Origin: Emcibacter sp. SYSU 3D8
GTDB lineage: Bacteria; Pseudomonadota; Alphaproteobacteria; SMXS01
DNA length: 64,000 nucleotides
Direction: 5' to 3'
Assembly: GCF_039655875.1 (NCBI RefSeq)
Contig: NZ_JBBYXK010000003.1
Location: 310,001 to 374,000 of the forward strand
The first letter of the stretch is position 1. Every line of letters starts with the position of its first letter. The position numbers were made by a program, and so were the translations under genes. The notes under the pieces were generated by a model. The model did not search any database. It saw only the letters and a program-made list of their open reading frames with translations, and had not been told where the DNA came from. Below are positions 36,020 through 43,987 of this stretch, piece after piece.

Positions 36020-38275
36020 ATGGATCAACGCACGCCCTACGCGCCCGCACGAGACTGGGCCTTCGAGCCGCAGCAGCCGACTGGACGGGATCGCGGCCTA
36101 GACATTTTCGGCGTTTTTGCCTCGCTGTGGCGCCGCAAGACGGTGGTGCTGGCGGTGGCCGCCATCCTGTTCACCATCTCGCTGATCTATATCTTCCAGC
36201 TAGTTCCGCGCTACGAGGCGGTTGCGACGCTCCGCGTCGGCGCGCCGAGGGCGAACATCGTCGACATGGAGGCCGTGCTCCAGTCCCAGGGGCAGGGCCA
36301 GGGCCTGGTGGTGACGGAGATCGGCGTCATCACGTCGCGCCAGCTGATGGGCCGGGTGGTCGACAAGCTGAAGCTGCTGGAAAATCCCTACTTCAACCCC
36401 GAGCTTGCGCCGGATGCGAACCGGTCCGCCTGGCGGTTCATCAATCCTCTGTTTTACGTGCGCGGTGCATGGAACGGATTGTTCGGCTCCGGTGAGGAGG
36501 CCGGGCAGGGGCTGACCGAGGCGGAGAAGCAGGCGCGCCTGCGCAGCCGCGCGGTAAGCCGCGTCATCGAGATGACGAAGGCGACCAATCAGGTCATGTC
36601 GTCGATCGTCGAGGTCCGCGTCGATTCGCCCGATCCTGCGACGTCGGCGAAGATCGCCAATGCGATCGCCGACGAATATCTGGTGAGCCAGTTCGAGGCC
36701 AAGTTCAGCGCCGCCGAGCGCGCCAGTGCCTGGCTGAACGATCGTCTCGGCACCCTGCGCACCGAGGTCGAGGCCGCCGAGCGTGCGCTCGAGCAGTTCC
36801 GGGCGAAGTCGGGCATCATGTCCAGCGGCAGCGACAGCACGCTGTTGTCGCAGCAGGCATCCGAGGTCAACGCCCAGATGATCATGGCCAAGACCGATGC
36901 CGCGACCGCCAATGCGCGTCTCTCCCGGATCGAGCAATTGTACAAGAGCGGCGGCACCGAGGCGGTGGCCAAGATCCTCGATTCCGAGGCCATCGCGCGG
37001 CTTCGTGCGCAGGAATCCGAGCTTCAGCGGCAGATGGCGGATCAGTCGCAGGAATTCGGCGAGCGCCATCCCAAGATGGTGTCGCTCAAGGCGCAGATCG
37101 CCGACACGCAGGTCCAGATCAAGACCGAAGTCGAAAAGATCATGGCCAACCTGCGCAACGAGGCGGCGGTGGCGCAGACCCGTTACAGCACGCTGGTCGG
37201 CAGCCTGTCGTCGCTGCAGGGGCAGGCCGGCGCGAACAGCAACGATGCCGCACAATTACGGATGCTCGAGCGCGAAGCCGCCGCAAAGCGGACGTTGTTC
37301 GACACCTTCCTCAAGCGCTTCCAGGAAACCTCGGCGGCCGAGGACCTGCAGCAGGCCGACGCCGATATCATCTCGCGCGCCGAGCCGCCGCTGCGGCCCA
37401 GCTTCCCGCCGATCAAGCAATATCTCCTGATCTTCGGCCTGCTGTCGCTGGGTGGTGGCGTGGGCGCGGCCGTGTTCGTCGACCGCATCCTCGACCGCGG
37501 CTTCCGCCGACTCGACCAGCTCGAGGAGTTGACCGGCCTGCACGCGCTCAGCTCGATCCCGGTCGTCAAGGACGGCGACCTGATCCGTACCGTGCTGGAA
37601 AAGCCGAACTCGACGTTCGCCGAGGCGCTGCGAAACCTGCACACCGGCATCAAGCTGTCCGGTGTCGACGACGATCCCAAGGTCATCCTGATGGTCTCGG
37701 CCGTCCCCGGCGAGGGCAAGACCGCGGTGTCTTCCTGCATGGCGGTGATGCTCGCCAAGTCGGGCCACAAGGTCTTGCTGGTCGACAGCGACCTGCGGCG
37801 CGGCCGGACCCACGAGCGGCTGGGCCTGTTGCCTGAGCCGGGTCTGGTGACCCTGCTGCTCGAGCACAAGCCGATCGCCGAGGTGGCGCAGCGGCACGCG
37901 CCCAGCGGTCTTGACGTGATCGTCGGCGGCGGCGCGGTGCGAAGCCCGCAAGACCTTCTGGGTTCCCGGTCCATGCTCGACTTCCTGGCGCATGCGCGAA
38001 CGCTCTACGATTACGTGATCATCGACACACCGCCGTCCAGCATCGTGAGCGAGGCGCGGCTGCTGGCCGCCGCTGGCGACCGGGTGGTGATGATCACCCA
38101 CTGGAACCGCACGCCGCGCAGCATCGTGACCGCGGCGATCCGCCAGCTCAACGAGGCCGGCGCACAATTCGCCGGTGCGGTGCTGTCGCAGGTCGGCGCC
38201 CGCGGCGCGCTGATCTATGGCTACGACAGCTACAGCCCCTATTACGGGAAATACGGTGAATATTATCAGGACTGA
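36020..38275 (+). CDS. Polysaccharide co-polymerase fused to BY-kinase (Wzc/ExoP-like)
   Basis: A 751-residue inner-membrane protein that controls chain length and export. It has a Wzz domain with a first membrane helix (~36-58) and a second (~472-492), and a long periplasmic coiled coil between them (~190-440). The cytoplasmic tyrosine kinase domain has Walker A SAVPGEGKT (~560), Walker A' LLVDSDLRRGR (~587) and Walker B YVIIDTPPSS (~670). The C-terminus is a tyrosine cluster, YGYDSYSPYYGKYGEYYQD, the autophosphorylation tail. All parts of a fused PCP-2a protein are intact. The last codons overlap the start of the next gene. Confidence 0.95.
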   Translation: MDQRTPYAPARDWAFEPQQPTGRDRGLDIFGVFASLWRRKTVVLAVAAILFTISLIYIFQLVPRYEAVATLRVGAPRANIVDMEAVLQSQGQGQGLVVTEIGVITSRQLMGRVVDKLKLLENPYFNPELAPDANRSAWRFINPLFYVRGAWNGLFGSGEEAGQGLTEAEKQARLRSRAVSRVIEMTKATNQVMSSIVEVRVDSPDPATSAKIANAIADEYLVSQFEAKFSAAERASAWLNDRLGTLRTEVEAAERALEQFRAKSGIMSSGSDSTLLSQQASEVNAQMIMAKTDAATANARLSRIEQLYKSGGTEAVAKILDSEAIARLRAQESELQRQMADQSQEFGERHPKMVSLKAQIADTQVQIKTEVEKIMANLRNEAAVAQTRYSTLVGSLSSLQGQAGANSNDAAQLRMLEREAAAKRTLFDTFLKRFQETSAAEDLQQADADIISRAEPPLRPSFPPIKQYLLIFGLLSLGGGVGAAVFVDRILDRGFRRLDQLEELTGLHALSSIPVVKDGDLIRTVLEKPNSTFAEALRNLHTGIKLSGVDDDPKVILMVSAVPGEGKTAVSSCMAVMLAKSGHKVLLVDSDLRRGRTHERLGLLPEPGLVTLLLEHKPIAEVAQRHAPSGLDVIVGGGAVRSPQDLLGSRSMLDFLAHARTLYDYVIIDTPPSSIVSEARLLAAAGDRVVMITHWNRTPRSIVTAAIRQLNEAGAQFAGAVLSQVGARGALIYGYDSYSPYYGKYGEYYQD

Positions 38276-38975
38276 ATCCGACCGGAGCCGGCGCGGACGC
38301 GTCGTGGCCGCGGCCGGCGGCCTGGCAGTGGGATGCTGCCTGCTGTTCCTGGCGGGCCCGATTGCCGCCGGTGCTCTGGCGGCGCTTCCCGGCGACACGA
38401 CCGCCCGCGATCTCCGGCACCGGTCGGCGCTGGACGGCGAGCAGATCGTCACCCTGATCGCCACCCGCAGCCGGGCCATAGATCGCTATGGCGCGCTGGA
38501 CTGGCGCCGCGAACTGGCGACGGCATCGGTCATGCCGCAGGGCGACAGGCCGGTCGAGCAGGCTGCCATCGACCGCGCCACGGCGCAGACCCGCAAGGCG
38601 TTGGAGCAGGCGCCGGCCTCGCCGCATGACTGGCTGCGCCTGTCGATTCTGGCAGCGATGGCGGGCGATCGTCCCGTCGCCGCCGATCACCTGTCGATGG
38701 CGCTGCTGACCGGCGCCGACATGCCCCGGCTGCGCTGTAGCGTGCTGGACGTGGGATTTGCATTGTGGGGTGACCTGCCGGGCGAAACCCGGGCGGCGAC
38801 GTTGACGACGCTGCGCCACGCGTGGCGGACGGGCTCGCGGAATCAGCGCCGCGCGCTGCTCGTGGGCATGCGCGATCGCGGGCTGCTGCCACTGGCACAG
38901 CTGGCGCTGGCCCAGGAGGACCGGCTGCAGGCCGAGTTGGACTGGCTGCGGCGGAACAGGCGACCGGCGGCATGA
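38256..38975 (+). CDS. Hypothetical membrane-anchored protein of the polysaccharide locus
   Basis: A 239-residue protein with a single N-terminal membrane segment (~13-38, VVAAAGGLAVGCCLLFLAGPIAAG) and a helical, Arg/Ala-rich periplasmic part (residues ~60-239) that could form TPR-like helix pairs (TRKALEQAPASPHDWLRLSIL; HLSMALLTGADMPRLR). No family is recognised. GTG at 38256 was chosen; it overlaps the kinase gene by 20 bases, while an ATG at 38217 would place 13 extra residues over the kinase's tyrosine tail. The coupling to the kinase suggests a role in polysaccharide assembly. Confidence 0.75.
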   Translation: MNIIRTESDRSRRGRVVAAAGGLAVGCCLLFLAGPIAAGALAALPGDTTARDLRHRSALDGEQIVTLIATRSRAIDRYGALDWRRELATASVMPQGDRPVEQAAIDRATAQTRKALEQAPASPHDWLRLSILAAMAGDRPVAADHLSMALLTGADMPRLRCSVLDVGFALWGDLPGETRAATLTTLRHAWRTGSRNQRRALLVGMRDRGLLPLAQLALAQEDRLQAELDWLRRNRRPAA

Positions 38976-39015
38976 AGCCGCACCGGCGCGAACATAGCGG
39001 CTAACAGGGTGAACG

Positions 39016-39525
39016 ATGCAGGCAAGTGACGGAAACGAGTGGTACGTGGCCCAGACCCAGCCGCGCAAGGAGTCCGTGGCCACGCAGAATCTCGAGAACC
39101 AGGGTTTCCGCGCCTATTGCCCGCGCGTCCGGCGCACCCGCCGTCACGCCAGAAAGTTCACCACCGTCAGCGAGCCGCTGTTTCCAGGCTACGTCTTTGT
39201 CGGAATCGATGTGGCGGAACAGCCGTGGCGCAGCGTGAACGGCACGCTGGGCGTCTCTCGCATCCTGACGGACGGCGCCCGGCCGGTGCCTCTCGAGGAT
39301 GGATTGGTCGAGCATCTGATGTCGCTGACCGGCGCCGCTGCGGGGCACGGCGTACAGGTCGGCCAGGATGTCAGGTTGCGGACAGGACCGTTCGCCGACT
39401 TCGTGGGCAGCATCGTCGACATGCCGGCCGGCAACCGGGTTCGCATCCTGCTTCGGCTGATGAACCGGGAAATCACCATAGGCGCCCACATGTCCGACCT
39501 GGACCTGCTGGGCCACCCGGTCTGA
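39016..39525 (+). CDS. NusG-family transcription antitermination factor (RfaH/LoaP-like paralogue)
   Basis: A 169-residue specialised NusG paralogue that travels with RNA polymerase. The NGN domain (~8-110) shows WYVAQTQPRKESVATQNLENQGFRAYCP and EPLFPGYVFVGID with VNGTLGVSRILT. The KOW domain (~118-169) shows VQVGQDVRLRTGPFADFVGSI. The YCPR.RR and LFPGYVFV patterns are those of RfaH, UpxY and related antiterminators found in polysaccharide loci, rather than of housekeeping NusG. It lies just ahead of a 242-base leader containing an ops-like element (39670-39681) and the gmd operon, which it probably protects from premature termination. Confidence 0.94.
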   Translation: MQASDGNEWYVAQTQPRKESVATQNLENQGFRAYCPRVRRTRRHARKFTTVSEPLFPGYVFVGIDVAEQPWRSVNGTLGVSRILTDGARPVPLEDGLVEHLMSLTGAAAGHGVQVGQDVRLRTGPFADFVGSIVDMPAGNRVRILLRLMNREITIGAHMSDLDLLGHPV

Positions 39526-39646
39526 GCGGCCGATCCGGCCGGTGCCGCACGGTGACCGGGACTGGAATTTTTTCAGGGCGTATTTGCCCATGAGTCGTAA
39601 CAGTTAAACTTTAGTAGTATAAATAGAACGAAACATAAAAATGATG

Positions 39647-39664
39647 GGGTGGAGTGATTCACCC
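39647..39664 (+). promoter_or_regulatory. Leader RNA hairpin with GNRA loop
   Basis: GGGTGGA-GTGA-TTCACCC: a 7-bp stem (one G-U pair) closed by a GUGA tetraloop, which fits the GNRA rule. It ends 5 bases before the ops-like element, so it would form in the nascent transcript just as polymerase reaches that element. Confidence 0.5.
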
Positions 39665-39669
39665 TTAAG

Positions 39670-39681
39670 TGCGGTAGCGTG
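39670..39681 (+). promoter_or_regulatory. ops-like element (RfaH recruitment site type)
   Basis: TGCGGTAGCGTG matches 11 of 12 positions of the enterobacterial ops element GGCGGTAGCGTG, the polymerase pause and RfaH-recruitment site of JUMPstart leaders. The match sits 87 bases ahead of gmd and 144 bases behind the NusG-paralogue gene. A chance match of this quality at this position is unlikely, but I have not scanned the rest of the genome. Confidence 0.65.
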
Positions 39682-39767
39682 GAAACAATAATGAATTGTA
39701 ATAAACTATGTAATACAAGTTTATTATTTCACCTGACATCAAGATAACTCATCAGAGATGTGGAGAT

Positions 39768-40880
39768 ATGGCGAAAACAGCACTGATTACTGGGGTCACC
39801 GGACAGGATGGCGCCTACCTCACCGAACTCCTGCTCGACAAGGGATATGTGGTGCATGGCGTCAAGCGGCGCTCATCGTCCTTCAACACGGGCAGGATCG
39901 ATCATCTCTATGAGGATCCTCACGAGGGCGATCCGCGGCTTCATCTGCACTATGGCGACATGACCGATGCGACCAATCTGATCCGCATCGTGCAGGAGAC
40001 GCGGCCTGACGAAATATACAACCTGGCGGCCCAGAGCCACGTCCAGGTGAGTTTCGAAACTGCCGAATATACCGCCAACGCGGACGCCATCGGCACCTTG
40101 CGTCTGCTCGAGGCGATCCGCCTGCTCGGCCTGTCGGAAACCACCCGGTTCTATCAGGCGTCGACGTCCGAGCTTTACGGCAAGGTGCAGGAGATTCCGC
40201 AGTCGGAGAAGACGCCGTTCTATCCGCGCTCGCCCTATGCGGCGGCCAAGCTCTACGCCTACTGGATCACGGTGAACTACCGTGAGGCCTATGGCATGCA
40301 TGCCTCGAACGGCATCCTGTTCAACCACGAAAGCCCGATCCGCGGTGAAACCTTTGTCACCCGGAAGATCACCCGCGCGGTGGCGGCGATCCACCACGGG
40401 CTGCAGGAGCGGCTGTATCTGGGCAATCTGGACGCCAAGCGCGACTGGGGCCACGCCCGCGACTATGTCGAAGGCATGTGGCGGATCGTCCAGCACGAGA
40501 CACCCAGCGACTTCGTCCTGGCAACCGGCGAGACGCGCAGCGTCAGGGAATTCGTCGAACTTGCGTTCGCCGAGGTCGATATCGGGATCGCGTGGCGCGG
40601 CGACGGCGTTGGCGAGACCGGTTTCGACCGGAAGACCGGACGCGTGCTGGTCGAGATCGACCCGAAATACTTCCGCCCTACGGAAGTCGAAATCCTCATC
40701 GGCGATGCCGCCAAGGCGAAACGCGAGCTTGGCTGGCAGGCGACGACGCCGTTCTCGACCCTGGTCAGCGAAATGGTCGCCGAGGATCTGCGCACCGTGT
40801 CCGAGGAGGCCAGGCATCGCCGCCTCGACGAAGATCGCGGCCGCCAGCGGCTGGTGGCGGTCAGCGGCGTTGGCCGTTAG
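39768..40880 (+). CDS. gmd: GDP-mannose 4,6-dehydratase
   Basis: Converts GDP-D-mannose to GDP-4-keto-6-deoxy-D-mannose, the first step to GDP-L-fucose and other deoxysugars. A 370-residue short-chain dehydrogenase-type enzyme: the NADP-binding [10 protein letters not shown] at the start, the catalytic Thr/Ser-Glu region STSELYGKV (~133-141), YxxxK in [12 protein letters not shown] (~156-167) and the family block [16 protein letters not shown] (~187-202). ATG at 39768 follows the leader with the ops-like element. The partner fcl gene for GDP-L-fucose lies at the far end of the locus (53916). The C-terminal extension (~345-370) is Arg-rich. Confidence 0.97.
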   Translation: MAKTALITGVTGQDGAYLTELLLDKGYVVHGVKRRSSSFNTGRIDHLYEDPHEGDPRLHLHYGDMTDATNLIRIVQETRPDEIYNLAAQSHVQVSFETAEYTANADAIGTLRLLEAIRLLGLSETTRFYQASTSELYGKVQEIPQSEKTPFYPRSPYAAAKLYAYWITVNYREAYGMHASNGILFNHESPIRGETFVTRKITRAVAAIHHGLQERLYLGNLDAKRDWGHARDYVEGMWRIVQHETPSDFVLATGETRSVREFVELAFAEVDIGIAWRGDGVGETGFDRKTGRVLVEIDPKYFRPTEVEILIGDAAKAKRELGWQATTPFSTLVSEMVAEDLRTVSEEARHRRLDEDRGRQRLVAVSGVGR

Positions 40881-40925
40881 CCTCCAGTCCGGCGCAGACG
40901 GTGCCCAGCGCGGTAAAGGCCGGGC

Positions 40926-42206
40926 GTGAACGCCATCATTCAGGCAATCAGGTCGGACCGCATCGCCCGCGGCGCCCTGACGCTGGTCTCGGGCACGGCC
41001 GCCGGCAGGGCGGTGGGCTTGCTGACCGTGCCGCTGCTGGCGCGCATCTACAGCCCGGCGGATTACGGCCTTGCCGCCGTGGTGATGGCGATCATCGCCG
41101 TCGTGCTGCCTTTTGCCACGCTTCGCTACGTTGTCGCGGTGCCCTTGCCGCGTTCGGATCAGGTCGCGGCGGCGGTCATGCAATTGTGCGCGCTGCTGAT
41201 CATGGGCGTGTGTGGGCTGATTGGTGTTGCGCTGGTGGCGGCGGCGCTGCTGGGGCAGGACAACCTGCTGGGCGTGCCGTCGCACTATTACTGGGCGATC
41301 CCGGTCGGCCTCGCCATTGCCGGCACATACGAACTCGCCATGCTCTGGGGAACCCGGATCAAGGCCTACGCCCGCATTTCCCAGTCGCAGGTCTTCCAGT
41401 CCATTGCGGGCGAGGGCGTGAAGATCGGTCTCGGGGTGCTGGGGTTCAGGCCCATCGGTCTGGTGCTGGGCCAGATTGTCGCCCAGGGCAGTGGCGGATT
41501 GCTGATCCTGTCGCGCGAGCGCGGCCGCATCCTTGCCGCCATCCGGCGTGCACCGCCGCGCCGCATGCTGCGGGTCGCACGCCTTTATATCGGCTTTCCC
41601 GCCTATCGCCTGCCCTCGCACGTGCTGCTGCAACTGAGTGTGCAGGCGCCATTGCTGATCGTCGCCCACTTCTATTCATCGGCGACGGCGGGAAGTTATG
41701 CCATGGCCTTCATGCTGATCGCGCTGCCGGCGGGCATCATCGGCCAGGCGGTGGGATCAGCCTATTACGGCGAAATCGCCTCGATCGGCAGGCGCGACAC
41801 CGGGCGGCTGCGGGCGCTTACTGCCCAGACCCAGAAAAGACTCCTGGTATTCGCCATTCCTGCGGGGATTGCCGCGGGCCTGCTTGGCGGTCACCTGACC
41901 GTGGTGCTGGGCGAGCGCTGGGCGCTGGCGGCGCAGTTCTTCGTGATGCTGGTTCCCATGGCGGTCACCCAGATTCTGTCCGCGCCGGTCATGCAGGTGC
42001 TGAACGTTATCAACCGGCAGGAATTCTACCTGCGGATGAACGTATTCAGGTGCCTGTTGATCGCCGCGCTGTTTGGCGCCGTCTACTGGCAGGAGCTGGA
42101 CGCGCCAAGCTTCGTCTTCGCATATTCCATGATAATGACCGGCTACTATCTGCTGCTGTGCGTGGCGGTGCCGCGGCTGGTTGCGCAGCAAGACCCGTCG
42201 CCGTGA
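40926..42206 (+). CDS. Polysaccharide flippase (Wzx-like, MATE/MOP family)
   Basis: A 426-residue inner-membrane protein with 12 or so hydrophobic segments. The N-terminal GTAAGRAVGLLTVPLLARIYSPADYGLAAVV is the hallmark of Wzx and RfbX flippases, which move undecaprenyl-linked repeat units to the periplasmic face. GTG at 40926 is the likely start. Its stop codon overlaps the start of the acetyltransferase gene by 4 bases (GTGA). It is the only flippase in the locus, fitting a Wzx/Wzy-dependent pathway together with the Wzy-like proteins. Confidence 0.93.
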   Translation: MNAIIQAIRSDRIARGALTLVSGTAAGRAVGLLTVPLLARIYSPADYGLAAVVMAIIAVVLPFATLRYVVAVPLPRSDQVAAAVMQLCALLIMGVCGLIGVALVAAALLGQDNLLGVPSHYYWAIPVGLAIAGTYELAMLWGTRIKAYARISQSQVFQSIAGEGVKIGLGVLGFRPIGLVLGQIVAQGSGGLLILSRERGRILAAIRRAPPRRMLRVARLYIGFPAYRLPSHVLLQLSVQAPLLIVAHFYSSATAGSYAMAFMLIALPAGIIGQAVGSAYYGEIASIGRRDTGRLRALTAQTQKRLLVFAIPAGIAAGLLGGHLTVVLGERWALAAQFFVMLVPMAVTQILSAPVMQVLNVINRQEFYLRMNVFRCLLIAALFGAVYWQELDAPSFVFAYSMIMTGYYLLLCVAVPRLVAQQDPSP

Positions 42207-42676
42207 ATGGCCGTGCGCTCCGATCGCTGCTGTTTCCCGACCCGCCGACGCGGCTTGGCCGCTATATCGGCCTGATGCAGACGTCGCGGGACCGCGGCTA
42301 TCCGCGCTTTGCCATGCTCATGTCGCGACGCATCGCACGGCGCTTTGGCTGCTACATCTCCTGGAAGGCCAGGATTGCCCGCAATGTGCACTTCCCGCAC
42401 CCGACAGGCGTCGTGATCGGCGACGGCGTTGTCGTCGAAGCGGATGCGACGCTCTATCAGCACGTAACCCTGGGCGCTCGTCGATTGGGCGAGGCGCGGA
42501 CAGGCCAGTACCCGGTCGTTCGCAGCGGGGCGGTCCTCTTCGCCGGTGCCGTCGTCGTTGGCGCGATCGAGATCGGCCGCGATGCGGTGGTCGGTGCGAA
42601 TTCAGTCGTTTTCCAGTCGGTCCCGCCGGGCGCCACAGCCGTGGGCGCACCGGCGCGCGTCAAGGTGAGCACATGA
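42203..42676 (+). CDS. Serine-acetyltransferase-like hexapeptide-repeat acyltransferase
   Basis: A 157-residue left-handed beta-helix acyltransferase. After a short helical start (GRYIGLMQTSRDRGYPRFA) come the repeats: NVHFPHPTGVVIGDGVVVEADATLYQHVTLG, where the His of YQHVTLG is the catalytic base in CysE-type enzymes, and GAIEIGRDAVVGANSVVFQSVPPGATAVGAPARV. It lacks the N-terminal helical domain of true CysE (about 270 residues), so it more likely acetylates a polysaccharide sugar. GTG at 42203 gives a 4-base overlap with the flippase gene, and the 3' end overlaps the MurA-like gene by 4 bases. Confidence 0.88.
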   Translation: MNGRALRSLLFPDPPTRLGRYIGLMQTSRDRGYPRFAMLMSRRIARRFGCYISWKARIARNVHFPHPTGVVIGDGVVVEADATLYQHVTLGARRLGEARTGQYPVVRSGAVLFAGAVVVGAIEIGRDAVVGANSVVFQSVPPGATAVGAPARVKVST

Positions 42677-43977
42677 CAGACAGCATCGTGGCATCCGCCA
42701 TCGAGATATCCGGAGGATCTTCGCCGCCGGAGACCCTCATTGTCCGCCGGTCGCGGCTGTACGGAACGGTGCGGATCAGCGGCGCCAAAAACTCGGCGCT
42801 GCGGCTGCTCGCGGCCAGCCTGCTGACAGACGAGCCGGTGACGCTCACGAATTTTCCGACCGATCTGCTGGATGCCCAGGTGCATATCGACATGCTCGAA
42901 GTGCTCGGCAAGTCCGTCAGGACCGAGGCCCGAGACCACATCGTGATTGCGACGGCGGAAAGCGGGATTGACGACCTCGTCTGGAGGGGCCGCTCGATCC
43001 GGAACACGTTGTTGATCCTCGGCGCGTTGACGGCGCGCCATGGCCATGGTCGCGTGCCGCTGCCCGGCGGCTGCAAGCTCGGCGACCGGAAATATGACCT
43101 TCACGTGATGCTGCTCGAGGCGCTCGGCGCCAGGGTCTGGGAAGAGGGGGACAATCTGGTCGCCGCCGCAGAAAACGGTCTGGTCGGTGCAGATATTCAT
43201 CTGCCCATCCGGTCAACGGGCGCGACCGAGAATGCAATCCTGTGTGGCACGCTGGCGCGCGGCAGAACCGTCATCTGGAATCCCCATATCCGTCCGGAAA
43301 TCCTCGACCTGATCGGGTTGCTCAGAAAAATGGGCGCCGATATCGACGTCTATGGCCAGGAGCGCATTGAAATCAACGGCCAGGAGGGCCTCACTGGTGC
43401 CGTCCACCAGGTCATTCCGGACAATATGGAGGCGGTGACGTGGCTTGCCGCCGCGGCAATGACCGGTGGTGAGATCGAGATTCTCGATATGCCGTTTGCA
43501 GATCTCGAGGTTGTCCTCGCCCATTTAAAAGCCGCCGGTGCCCAGATCTATGCGCGTGGGGACGCGGCGGTTATCCGTGGCAGCAATTGTTATCCCATTG
43601 AGATCAGTACCGGTCCTCACCCCGGCATCAATTCTGACGTTCAGCCGATCCTCGCCGCCTGGGGCGCCTGCGCCAAGGGCGAGTCCCGCATCGTCGATCT
43701 TCGGTTTCCCGGGCGGTACGGCTATGCGCTGGAGATGGCCAAGATGGGGGTCGAATACGCAATTGATGGTGACATGCTGAGAATCACGGGTCGCGGCGGC
43801 GCGCTGATCGGCGCCGAGGTTCGCGCGCTCGACCTCCGCGCCGGCGCCGCCCTGACGCTTTGCGGCATGGTGGCCGAGGGCGAGACCCGCATCCTGGATC
43901 CATGGCAAATCTTTCGCGGCTACAGCAATTTTCGCGATAAGCTCGCCGGGCTTGGCGCCGAGATCGAATCCGAATGA
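42673..43977 (+). CDS. UDP-N-acetylglucosamine 1-carboxyvinyltransferase (MurA paralogue)
   Basis: Transfers enolpyruvate from PEP to UDP-GlcNAc. 434 residues, with all catalytic positions of MurA retained: Lys39-Asn40 in GAKN, Cys134 in LPGGCKLG (the PEP- and fosfomycin-binding Cys), Asp322 in PGINSDVQP and Arg389 in DLRAGAA. It should therefore be an active enzyme. It sits between an acetyltransferase and a MurB-like gene within a polysaccharide operon, with 4-base overlap upstream and 10 bases downstream, and is thus probably not the housekeeping copy. Together with MurB it would make UDP-MurNAc for the polysaccharide (inference). Confidence 0.94.
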   Translation: MTDSIVASAIEISGGSSPPETLIVRRSRLYGTVRISGAKNSALRLLAASLLTDEPVTLTNFPTDLLDAQVHIDMLEVLGKSVRTEARDHIVIATAESGIDDLVWRGRSIRNTLLILGALTARHGHGRVPLPGGCKLGDRKYDLHVMLLEALGARVWEEGDNLVAAAENGLVGADIHLPIRSTGATENAILCGTLARGRTVIWNPHIRPEILDLIGLLRKMGADIDVYGQERIEINGQEGLTGAVHQVIPDNMEAVTWLAAAAMTGGEIEILDMPFADLEVVLAHLKAAGAQIYARGDAAVIRGSNCYPIEISTGPHPGINSDVQPILAAWGACAKGESRIVDLRFPGRYGYALEMAKMGVEYAIDGDMLRITGRGGALIGAEVRALDLRAGAALTLCGMVAEGETRILDPWQIFRGYSNFRDKLAGLGAEIESE

Positions 43978-43987
43978 GCGGCATGCA

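Larger units (their letters stand above)
39526..39767 (+). promoter_or_regulatory. AT-rich leader of the gmd operon
   Basis: A 242-base gene-free stretch between the NusG paralogue and gmd, markedly richer in A and T than its surroundings from ~39590. It probably holds the promoter of the sugar-nucleotide and glycosyltransferase operon. Within it lie a GNRA-loop hairpin (39647-39664) and an ops-like element (39670-39681). A JUMPstart-like leader is the best description. Confidence 0.6.

Noticed and set aside
40478-42676. 732-codon frame ending in the hexapeptide acyltransferase
   Set aside because: The first three quarters overlap gmd and the flippase in another frame. Only the part from the GTG at 42203 is protein-like.
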